A DNA stretch of 64,000 nucleotides from Pseudomonas paralactis. GTDB taxonomy: Bacteria > Pseudomonadota > Gammaproteobacteria > Pseudomonadales > Pseudomonadaceae. The notes beneath the pieces were generated by a model. That model made no database searches. It saw only the letters and a program-made list of their open reading frames with translations, and was not told the DNA's origin. This document shows, piece after piece, positions 42,329 to 49,430 of this stretch; position 1 is the first letter of the stretch; each line of letters begins with the position of its first letter. The stretch is from NCBI RefSeq assembly GCF_001439735.1, contig NZ_JYLN01000008.1:186001-250000 (forward strand), given 5' to 3'. Both the position numbers and the translations under genes were made by a program.

Positions 42329-43810
42329 ATGGGTGCCTGGCTTAGCAATATCTCGCTCAAGTACAAATTCTGGGCCGTAAATGCGGTCGCCTTCATTACC
42401 ACCCTGCTGCTGGTGCTGTACGCGGTACAGCTTGAGCAACAGGCACGCAGCCAGGCATCCCAGGCTTCGGCCCAGGCGCAGGGGCGCTTGCTCAGCGCCT
42501 GGCCAGCCGACAAAGCCCTGCCCACCGGCGAGCAATGGCTGACCTATGCCCAGGGGCAAATCCCACAACTGGGCGACCAGGCTCTTGCAGCCTTGAGCAT
42601 TGCCAGCGGTTGGGTCGAACTCAATCACATGCCGCTGCTGGGCAACAACCCACTCATAGGCGCCGAGGTGATCAAGCGCGCTGACGGTCAACACGTCGCC
42701 GTGCTCGCCTACGCTCCCAGCCTTGGTCAAGTATTCAGCGAACGCTTCGCCAACTACGCCGTCGCCGTGGCGATCCTCATGTTGGCCATGCTCGGCGCCT
42801 CACAGCTGTTGATTCGCTTCCTGCTCAGCCAACTCAACACCCTCAAGGACGTGATGCTGCACGTCGAGAAAACCGGCGACCTGTCGGCGCGCGTGCCCTT
42901 GGCCTGCAAGGACGAAGTCGGCCAAATGGCCAGTGCGTTCAATGCCATGCAGGCTGGCTACCAGCGCGTGGTCAACACCGTGGCACGCACCGCCCGGCAA
43001 CTGGATGACGGCGCCGCACGCCTGGCCAGCAGCATGAACGAGGTGCAGCACGGTATGCTCGGCCAACAGAGCGAAACCGACCAGGCCGCCACCGCCATCA
43101 ATGAGATGACCGCCACCGTCCACCATATCGCCCAGCACGCCGGTGCCACCCGCGACCTCTCCCAGACCGCCGACACCCTCGCCGGCAGCGGCCAGGCGGT
43201 GGTCACCCGGGTACAGCATTCAATTGCCGGGCTGTCCAACGGCGTGCAACAAACCGCCGAAATGATCCAGAAACTGGCCCAGGACAGCCAACAGATCAAC
43301 GGCGTGGTCGGGGTGATCCACAGCATCGCCGAACAGACCAACCTGCTGGCGCTCAACGCCGCGATCGAAGCCGCCCGCGCCGGTGAAATGGGCCGAGGTT
43401 TCGCGGTGGTTGCCGACGAAGTGCGTAACCTGGCCAAGCGCGTGCAAAGCTCCACCGACGAAATCACCCGCATGGTCTCGGCGCTGCAAGCCGGTACTCG
43501 CGATGCGGTGGACTTCATGCAGGAAAGCTCATTCAAGGCCGACGACTGCGTGCAACAAGCCCAGGAAGCCGGTGCCGCACTGGCGCAAATCACCGGTGCG
43601 GTGGCACAAATGCGCGAGAGCAACACCCAGATCGCCGTCGCCGCCGAACAGCAAAGCCATGTGGCCGAAGAAATGAACCGCGCCGTGGTGAGTATTCGCG
43701 ATGTCACCGAAAACACCGTCCAGCAGACCGTGTCGTCGGCAACCACCAGTAACGAACTGGCGACGTTGGCCGGGGAGTTGAGCAAAGCGATTGGGCAGTT
43801 GAAGCTGTAA
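42329..43810 (+). CDS. Methyl-accepting chemotaxis protein
   Basis: A 493-residue MCP: a membrane helix (about residues 14-32), a short periplasmic sensor domain of about 100 residues, a second helix (about 145-165), HAMP (LLSQLNTLKDVMLHVEKTGDLSARV), and a signalling domain whose hairpin tip reads IAEQTNLLALNAAIEAARAGEMGRGFAVVADEVR in parts. The small sensor region indicates a direct-binding or redox ligand that cannot be named. The start chosen is ATG 42329; the upstream frame to 42242 adds a Cys-rich leader before a proper anchor and is unlikely. It follows tatD by about 100 bp. Confidence 0.92.
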   Translation: MGAWLSNISLKYKFWAVNAVAFITTLLLVLYAVQLEQQARSQASQASAQAQGRLLSAWPADKALPTGEQWLTYAQGQIPQLGDQALAALSIASGWVELNHMPLLGNNPLIGAEVIKRADGQHVAVLAYAPSLGQVFSERFANYAVAVAILMLAMLGASQLLIRFLLSQLNTLKDVMLHVEKTGDLSARVPLACKDEVGQMASAFNAMQAGYQRVVNTVARTARQLDDGAARLASSMNEVQHGMLGQQSETDQAATAINEMTATVHHIAQHAGATRDLSQTADTLAGSGQAVVTRVQHSIAGLSNGVQQTAEMIQKLAQDSQQINGVVGVIHSIAEQTNLLALNAAIEAARAGEMGRGFAVVADEVRNLAKRVQSSTDEITRMVSALQAGTRDAVDFMQESSFKADDCVQQAQEAGAALAQITGAVAQMRESNTQIAVAAEQQSHVAEEMNRAVVSIRDVTENTVQQTVSSATTSNELATLAGELSKAIGQLKL

Positions 43811-43898
43811 GACTGCTCCACCTGTAATCCGATTCCTACCGCCAAGTTTCGGTTTACCTGAAGTTAAGGCGAAACTTCCTCGCCATCCCCGTGAATAA

Positions 43899-44024
43899 CA
43901 CCGACTTCTTTTACCCAAGAACCTCTGCAAAGTCCCTCGCCTGATCAAACAGTGCGAGGGATTGCAGGAGCAAAAAGAGGCCATATCCTGCTTCAACTGG
44001 TTCCTGTCAGCCGGTCAAGAATAG
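43899..44024 (+). pseudogene. Possible remnant reading frame upstream of the broken small gene
   Basis: A 41-codon open stretch ending at TAG 44022-44024. Its later part (KVPRLIKQCEGLQEQKEAIS, then CFNWFLSAGQE) looks protein-like, but it has no start codon near a ribosome site. It ends ten bases before the next frame. It may be the tail of a deleted gene, for example a toxin whose immunity gene follows, but this is only suggested by spacing and composition. Confidence 0.3.
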
Positions 44025-44034
44025 GTGTCCCCTG

Positions 44035-44337
44035 ATGAGTTTTTTGGAAGACGAAATAGAGGCAGCCTTTAATACCTTGAACATTGGCGCTGGAGAACTG
44101 AACGAAAAAAGCACGGAGTACAACCCTGACTTTTGGAAGGAAATACCGTATCGCATCAGCGAGAGGGATCTAATTCTGGTGGTATTTGACTCAGCATATA
44201 CCGCCTGAAAAATTGATAACTCTCGAGTTCTAGCATCTGTTCTAGGCGAAACCACCGGCTATCCATTTTGGATAACCGATAGCGAAATAACGTTTTTGGT
44301 GCATATGGATGATCATGACTGCGTCATTTGGGCATGA
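44035..44337 (+). pseudogene. Small gene interrupted by one in-frame TGA
   Basis: ATG 44035 begins an acidic protein (MSFLEDEIEAAFNTLNIGAG onward) that stops at TGA 44206-44208 after 57 residues. The same frame then continues without another stop for 42 more codons, ending at TGA 44335-44337 with protein-like sequence (KIDNSRVLASVLGETTGYPF, HMDDHDCVIWA). The most economical reading is a roughly 100-residue protein whose Trp codon TGG mutated to TGA. Composition is more AT-rich than neighbours. Size, acidity and isolation resemble polymorphic-toxin immunity proteins, but no family was recognised. A sequencing error is an alternative. Confidence 0.5.
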
Positions 44338-44453
44338 GGATCACTCCGCCAAACTGTTCTCTATAGCCCTAATAGCCAGCCTTGATTCGCTACCCCGCCC
44401 GTGCGCACCTAAACTCTGTCCAAGTTGTTCCAACGGACAGAGGACTCACGATC

Positions 44454-44816
44454 ATGGGCAAACGTCACCCCAATCTCCCCGCCTGGCAATGGCGTCACTA
44501 CCCACAAAACCATCAGCATCCGACCAACCTGGCGTTGCATATGATTGCCGTGCCGCTGTTTATCGTCGGCTTCCTGCTGATCGTTTCAGGGGTGTTCAGC
44601 CTGAGCCTGGCCAGCTTGGCTATCGGTGTGGTCGGCATCGTGGCGGGCCTGGCGTTGCAGCGTCACGGCCACAGCCTGGAAGCCCAGGCCAGTGAGCCAT
44701 TCAGCGATCGTAAAGATGCGGTGCAACGCCTGGTGGTCGAGCAGTTTGTGACCTTCCCGCGCTTTGTGCTGAGCGGTGGCTGGTGGCGTGCCTGGCGGCA
44801 GCGTCACCACCACTGA
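44454..44816 (+). CDS. Mpo1-like (DUF962) membrane protein
   Basis: A 120-residue protein with two hydrophobic helices (about residues 30-55 and 60-72) and the histidine pattern of the Mpo1/DUF962 family: HYPQNHQHPTNLALHMIAVPLF and a later ALQRHGHSLEAQ. Yeast Mpo1 is an iron-dependent dioxygenase that shortens 2-hydroxy fatty acids, and the conserved His residues are the proposed iron ligands. Bacterial roles are not known. AGAGGA precedes ATG 44454. It is convergent with the thioesterase gene, 6 bp apart. Confidence 0.82.
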   Translation: MGKRHPNLPAWQWRHYPQNHQHPTNLALHMIAVPLFIVGFLLIVSGVFSLSLASLAIGVVGIVAGLALQRHGHSLEAQASEPFSDRKDAVQRLVVEQFVTFPRFVLSGGWWRAWRQRHHH

Positions 44817-44822
44817 GGGGGC

Positions 44823-45620
44823 CTAGGCGAATACCACCACGGTCTGGCGGCTGAGGGCGATCAACTCGCCGGTCGGGCTCCACAGCGCAGCGGCAGCGTG
44901 GCCGTAGCCGTCGCGGGCGTGCTCGATGTTGACATGGTACTGGCACCAGTCGAGGGTGGTCAGGTTTTGCAGTGGCTGGATGAACTCGATGGTCCAGGTC
45001 AGGGTGCTGCCTGGCGCAGGCTTTTTCAGGTGCGGCAGCAAAGCCGGCGGCCAGGCGTCGACCAGGGCGAGGATATGCGCTTCGGTCAGTTGTTCTTCTT
45101 TCACATCCCCGCGCAACCGCACCCAACCGCCCATGTCGCGGGATTTATTGCCGGTAAACGGCAGGCCACCCACGGCCCAACGCATCGCCAAATGGCGCAT
45201 GAACTCAGGGGTAACGCCCTTGATGTAGGGCAACTCCTGACATTCATCCCAATGCTTGAACACCGGCGCCGGTTCGCTCGCCACGTCGATTTCCGAGGTT
45301 CGAGACGCGCCAAAACTGGCCTGCACCAGGGTCGCTACTTCACCGTTCTGGACCACGCGCCCAAGCAGTTGGCTGACGGCCTTGCCCTCACGCAGCACTT
45401 CGACTTGATAGCTGGCAGGCACGTCCGGCGCCACCGGGCCCACAAAAGTGATGGCCAGGGAGCGTAGAGGGCGATCCGCCGACACCTGGGCACGCAACGC
45501 CTCGTATTGCAAAGCGGCGACCAGGCCACCAAAGCTGGCACGGCCCTGGGCCCATTCGGCGGGAATGGTGACATCCAACGGGTTGCTTCGAGCAGCGTCG
45601 AGCAAATCACTAAAGCGCAT
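44823..45620 (-). CDS. Acyl-CoA thioesterase-like protein (double hotdog)
   Basis: A 265-residue protein with two hotdog halves, as in TesB-type and related thioesterases: N-terminal FGGLVAALQYEALRA with SLAITFVGPVAP, and C-terminal STLTWTIEFIQPL with HARDGYGHAAAALWSPTGELIALSRQTVVVF. It would hydrolyse acyl-CoA; chain length is unknown. It is followed upstream on the same strand by the CHAD gene after about 90 bp, so co-transcription is possible. Confidence 0.87.
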   Translation of the reverse strand: MRFSDLLDAARSNPLDVTIPAEWAQGRASFGGLVAALQYEALRAQVSADRPLRSLAITFVGPVAPDVPASYQVEVLREGKAVSQLLGRVVQNGEVATLVQASFGASRTSEIDVASEPAPVFKHWDECQELPYIKGVTPEFMRHLAMRWAVGGLPFTGNKSRDMGGWVRLRGDVKEEQLTEAHILALVDAWPPALLPHLKKPAPGSTLTWTIEFIQPLQNLTTLDWCQYHVNIEHARDGYGHAAAALWSPTGELIALSRQTVVVFA

Positions 45621-45709
45621 GGCGACCTCACATCAAGACAATCGATGGGCAATTTTAACCACCGAGACGGACCGGCACAGCGCCCATTCCGGCCAAAAGC
45701 CGGACCGTG

Positions 45710-46471
45710 TCAAAAACAATCGGCGCTGAGTTTGTCCAGTACACGGTCAGCCTGCCCTTGGGCCTTGAGCATGGTGCGCTGCCAAGTGGCGACGCAAGGT
45801 TGCAGATCGGCCTGCTGCCCGGCCTGGGCCAACCACTGCCAGCAGTCATGCCAGTCGCCCAGGGCGCTTTGGGCTTTCTTCAATCGCGGCATGGCGTTGG
45901 CGGGTAGCTTATCCAGTTCGGGGTAAGCCTCGGCGGCGTAGCGCACACGCTTGATCAGCAAGCGCAAACGGTGGCGATCATGCTCGGGATCCTTCAGAGC
46001 GTGGTCGAGTGTTTGCCATTGTTTGGCCAAGCGTTTCTCGATGCGCGGGCGCAGCCCCTTGAGCAGTTTCTGGTGCTGGGAGGCGCGAATAAAACGAGGG
46101 AATGCATCCAGAATCAGCAACAGGTGCGCCAGTTCCGGGCTTTGCGCCACATGGCGATAGGCCTCGGGCTGCAGGCGCAGGCGCCGATCAGCCGCGTCGT
46201 GATAACCGTGCTGGTGCAAATAAGCCGCCAGAACCTCGCGGTCACGCAGCGGCGTGGTCAGTTGGCCCACCGTGCTGGCGGCCAATTCAAGTTGCTCCAC
46301 ACCGGGCAGCCCGCGCAGAGGGCGCAACAGGCTGCGCAAGCGCCGTACGGTGGTGCGCAAATCATGCAGGGCTTCATCGTCAGTGACGGCGGCGAGGCGA
46401 GCCTGGCAGCTCAGTAACCCTACTTCCAGGCCAATGACCTGAGCGACTAACTGATTGACCAACGCTGACAT
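45710..46471 (-). CDS. CHAD-domain protein
   Basis: A 253-residue all-helical protein with the two histidine/arginine-rich halves of CHAD domains: ALHDLRTTVRRLRSLLRPL (about residues 33-51) and HRLRLLIKRVRYAAEAYPEL (about 165-185). CHAD domains bind inorganic polyphosphate through these basic surfaces, and the protein may associate with polyphosphate granules. There is no CYTH domain attached or adjacent. Confidence 0.88.
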   Translation of the reverse strand: MSALVNQLVAQVIGLEVGLLSCQARLAAVTDDEALHDLRTTVRRLRSLLRPLRGLPGVEQLELAASTVGQLTTPLRDREVLAAYLHQHGYHDAADRRLRLQPEAYRHVAQSPELAHLLLILDAFPRFIRASQHQKLLKGLRPRIEKRLAKQWQTLDHALKDPEHDRHRLRLLIKRVRYAAEAYPELDKLPANAMPRLKKAQSALGDWHDCWQWLAQAGQQADLQPCVATWQRTMLKAQGQADRVLDKLSADCF

Positions 46472-46515
46472 CCTGCCCTCACTTTCTGATGAATAATCCT
46501 ACTCGCCGCTACAGG

Positions 46516-46794
46516 TCAACGCCCGGCGCGAGACTCACGAATATAGAACCGCGCCTTCTGGGCTTTGTTGGAGCACCCTTCAAACGCTTCAAACTGCTGC
46601 TGGGTCTTGGCGCCAGTCAATAGCGACAGAGCCTTGGAGTAACTCACGGTGCCAGCAAAACCTTCTGCCTTGGCCAGATCGAGTTCTTTCCAGGCGGCAT
46701 CCAATTGGGAACCGCAGCTGTCGCGGTAGGCCGTCTTGCCGGCACAGCCGGCCAAGGCCAGCACGATCACAGGCACACACATCCAGGCTTTCAT
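46516..46794 (-). CDS. Small predicted lipoprotein
   Basis: A 92-residue protein with a lipoprotein signal (KAWMCVPVIVLALAGC, lipid Cys about residue 17). The mature part has two more cysteines (RDSCGSQL and FEGCSNKAQ) that could form a disulfide, and a TPR-like helical pattern. Envelope-located; function unknown. ATG 46794 has GAGGTG upstream. It is divergent from the patatin gene. Confidence 0.82.
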   Translation of the reverse strand: MKAWMCVPVIVLALAGCAGKTAYRDSCGSQLDAAWKELDLAKAEGFAGTVSYSKALSLLTGAKTQQQFEAFEGCSNKAQKARFYIRESRAGR

Positions 46795-47010
46795 TGATGA
46801 CACCTCAAAATAAGCAAAATCATTCGTAGCCTGTAGACGTTGCCCACAGGGAAAAGTGCCTTGTCCTTAGCCTGATATCGGTCGTACCTATTGCCAGAGC
46901 ATACCCGAGCGCAAAGGTTATCCTCGAAAAATATCGCGGGCCCAGCAGATGATTGAAGCCGCCCCCCTGATGGGTGCATTGTGGGCACCTGTTTTGCGAA
47001 GGACTGGGTC

Positions 47011-48048
47011 ATGAAAAAACGTGTTGCCTTAGTGCTGGGCTCCGGGGGAGCCAGGGGCTACGCCCATATCGGGGTGATCGAAGAAATCGAACGCCGCGGT
47101 TATGACATCGCCTGTATCGCCGGCTGTTCGATGGGCGCGGTGGTCGGCGGCATCTATGCCGCCGGCAAGCTGGACGAGTATCGAAACTGGATAGAAAGCC
47201 TGGACTACCTCGACGTGTTGCGCCTGGTGGATGTGAGCTTTCGCCTGGGTGCGATTCGCGGCGAAAAAGTCTTCGGGCAGATCCGCAAGATCGTCGGCGA
47301 CATCAATATTGAAGAGCTGCGCATCCCCTACACCGCCGTGGCTACCGACCTTACCAACCAACAGGAGATCTGGTTTCAGGAAGGCTGCCTGCACCAGGCC
47401 ATGCGCGCATCGGCGGCGATCCCGAGCCTGTTCACGCCGGTGATGCAGGGCAACCGAATGCTGGTGGACGGCGGGCTGCTCAACCCACTGCCCATTGTGC
47501 CGGTGGTGTCGAGCCACTGTGATTTGATCATCGCGGTCAACCTCAATGCCACCAACCAGAAACACTATCGGCTGCCGGTGATCCAGCGTCCGCCGGCGTT
47601 CAAGAGCCGCTTCAACAGCCTGGCCAAGTCCCTGGGCTCGCACCTGCCGTTTCGCCGCAAGCAGGCCGAGCAGTTGATGAAACTCGAACAGGAAGCCTTG
47701 CAGGCCCAGGCAGCAGAGATCAACCCGTGGCTGGAGTCGGCTGAACCCGAGGCCCAGCAACCTGCCGCGGCGCCGGAGAAAGCCGGCGCACCGAAGTCGG
47801 CGACCGGCTCGTTCATCATCGACAACGTCGGGCCTGCGTCGCTGCTGGACCTGATCAACCAGAGTTTCGAGGTGATGCAAACCTCATTGGCGCAATACAA
47901 AATCGCCGGGTACCCGCCGGATGTACTGATCAACGTGCCGAAGCGGGTGTGCCGGTTTTTCGAGTTCTACAAGGCGCCGGAGTTGATCGCCCTGGGGCGG
48001 GAGATTGCCAGTGATACGTTGGATCGGTATGAGAGTGAGCAGGCTTGA
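47011..48048 (+). CDS. Patatin-like phospholipase (RssA-like)
   Basis: A 345-residue patatin-domain protein. The oxyanion loop is GSGGARGYAHIG (about residues 10-21), the nucleophile elbow GCSMG (about 38-42) and the catalytic Asp DGG (about 154-156). The C-terminal region has an Ala/Pro/Glu-rich linker followed by a helical extension (residues 225-345) not found in the shortest members. It is probably a cytoplasmic or membrane-associated lipid acyl hydrolase. The start is ATG 47011 with AAGGA upstream. The MITE-like element begins 32 bp after its stop. Confidence 0.88.
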   Translation: MKKRVALVLGSGGARGYAHIGVIEEIERRGYDIACIAGCSMGAVVGGIYAAGKLDEYRNWIESLDYLDVLRLVDVSFRLGAIRGEKVFGQIRKIVGDINIEELRIPYTAVATDLTNQQEIWFQEGCLHQAMRASAAIPSLFTPVMQGNRMLVDGGLLNPLPIVPVVSSHCDLIIAVNLNATNQKHYRLPVIQRPPAFKSRFNSLAKSLGSHLPFRRKQAEQLMKLEQEALQAQAAEINPWLESAEPEAQQPAAAPEKAGAPKSATGSFIIDNVGPASLLDLINQSFEVMQTSLAQYKIAGYPPDVLINVPKRVCRFFEFYKAPELIALGREIASDTLDRYESEQA

Positions 48049-48080
48049 GTGTGTGGGTGTTGCTGATGACCTCATAGGGG

Positions 48081-48543
48081 CATAGGTATCTACACAACTC
48101 TCTGGTGCGAGGCCGGACTTGTGGGAGGGGGCTTGCCCCCGATGGCGGCCTAAGAGCCGACCAGGATGCTGGACGTTGATCGAGTGCATATCCGTTATTT
48201 AGGTGACGGCTGCTATTGGTTCCGCCCTTACGGCGGCTCACTTTTGAAAAGCGCAAAAGTAAGCAAAACGCTCTTGCCCCACCACTCGGCACCTCGCTTA
48301 GGCTCGGTGTGCCCGTAATCCGCCATGGATTTGGGGGGCCGCCGCCACGCGCCATCCATGGCGCGGGGCGGCTAAACCGGCATCCCTGCCGGTTTACCCC
48401 CCAAATCCCTGTCGAATTCCGGCCAGCGTGGTTTGACGGGGCGCCTAAGATCAAGATCAAAAGCAGAGCAAGAGCAAGAGCGACTCGCTTCGCATCGTGG
48501 TTAGCGTCGGCAGTGGCTACAAAAGTTGTGTAGATACCCATGG
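48081..48543. mobile_element. MITE-like element with 15-bp terminal inverted repeats, no transposase
   Basis: A 463-bp non-coding insert between the convergent genes for the patatin protein and KdpE. The ends GGTATCTACACAACT (48085-48099) and AGTTGTGTAGATACC (48524-48538) are perfect inverted repeats, with further partial matches outside (CAT-a/g). Inside are a single REP-like palindrome (GGGAGGGGGCTTGCCCCC at about 48122-48139), a multi-branched inverted-repeat core at 48327-48408, and purine-rich short direct repeats (AAGATCAAGATCAAAAGCAG). Reading frames inside lack ribosome sites and protein-like character. Such elements are moved, if at all, by a transposase encoded elsewhere. From memory, very similar sequence is common between genes in the P. 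fluorescens group. Confidence 0.65.
48327..48408. repeat. Three-way-junction inverted-repeat core of the MITE-like element
   Basis: The outer stem GGATTTGGGGGG (48327-48338) pairs perfectly with CCCCCCAAATCC (48397-48408). Enclosed are hairpin 1 (48341-48372: GCCGCC/GGCGGC arms and CGCGCCAT/ATGGCGCG inner arms, one mismatch between them) and hairpin 2 (48373-48396: TAAACCGGCA/TGCCGGTTTA, loop TCCC). Only two bases, 48339-48340, are outside a stem or loop. Confidence 0.85.
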
Positions 48544-48603
48544 CTATCGGGGCAAGCTGTTCTGGTCAAGCCACCGATGAGGCCAGTTCTAATAGCAGTG
48601 AAC

Positions 48604-49293
48604 TCAAGCACTCAACAACCGATACCCCACCCCCGCCTCAGTCACGATAAACCGAGGCTGGGTCGGGTCATCCGCCAGTTTCTGGCGCAGGTGCCCCACC
48701 ACGATTCGCAGGTAATGGCTGTCTTCGGTATGGGTCGGGCCCCAGATGTCCTTAAGCAATTGCTGCTGGGTAATCACCCGCCCCGGATGCCGTGCCAGTT
48801 GCGCCAGCACCGCGTACTCCTTGCGGGTCAGCGCCACCTCGGCGCCGTCCAGCAGCACGCGGCGATACGCCAGGTCCACCGTCAGCGGGCCAAAATTCAA
48901 GGCGGCTTCCTGGGTCTCGCCCGCCGGTGCCTGGCGCAACAAGGCGCGCACGCGGGCGAGAAACTCCTGGATGCCGAAAGGTTTGGTCACGTAGTCATTG
49001 GCGCCACCGTCGAGGGCCTCGACCTTTTGGCCTTCGCTGGCCCGCACGGACAGCACCAGCACCGGCACCGTCGACCACTCGCGAAACTCGCGCAGCACCT
49101 GCTGGCCGTCCATGTCGGGCAGGCCCAGGTCGAGCACCAGCAGGTCCGGCTTGTTCAGAGCCGCTTGCGCCAGGCCTTCGTTGCCGGTGCCGGCCTCGAT
49201 CACTTTATAGCCCTGGGAGGCCAGGCTGATGCGCAGGAATTTGCGGATCTGCGGTTCGTCATCAATGACGAGAATCGTCGCGGTCTGGCTCAT
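48604..49293 (-). CDS. kdpE: Response regulator KdpE
   Basis: A 229-residue OmpR/PhoB-type regulator. Its receiver domain has the phospho-acceptor Asp in LLVLDLGLPDMDGQQVL (about residue 54) and its C-terminal winged helix ends with ADDPTQPRFIVTEAGVGYRLL. It activates kdpFABC when phosphorylated by KdpD under potassium limitation or osmotic upshift. It is the last gene of the kdp cluster, separated from kdpD by 137 bp that hold a REP pair. Confidence 0.96.
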   Translation of the reverse strand: MSQTATILVIDDEPQIRKFLRISLASQGYKVIEAGTGNEGLAQAALNKPDLLVLDLGLPDMDGQQVLREFREWSTVPVLVLSVRASEGQKVEALDGGANDYVTKPFGIQEFLARVRALLRQAPAGETQEAALNFGPLTVDLAYRRVLLDGAEVALTRKEYAVLAQLARHPGRVITQQQLLKDIWGPTHTEDSHYLRIVVGHLRQKLADDPTQPRFIVTEAGVGYRLLSA

Positions 49294-49329
49294 GGTGTCT
49301 CATCAAAATCCATTAAAAAATCACCCCCT

Positions 49330-49426
49330 GTAGGAGCGAGCTTGCTCGCGAAAAACCTCTAGCGCCGCGTGAATTCAGGACGCCATCATTATCGTTAACG
49401 ACCTTCGCGAGCAAGCTCGCTCCTAC
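49330..49426. repeat. REP inverted pair between kdpD and kdpE
   Basis: Facing arms GTAGGAGCGAGCTTGCTCGC around a spacer with AGCGCCGCG and TATCGTTAACG. Its place within the kdp cluster could attenuate or stabilise the message between kdpD and kdpE. Confidence 0.92.
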
Positions 49427-49430
49427 AGGA

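Noticed and set aside
44206..44208. Selenocysteine readthrough at the TGA in the small gene
   Set aside because: The downstream bases form only a four-pair hairpin, the context has no redox motif, and a nonsense mutation is simpler.
48216..48541. Open frames on both strands within the MITE-like element
   Set aside because: They follow the inverted-repeat structure, have no ribosome sites, and encode Arg/Pro-rich low-complexity sequence.
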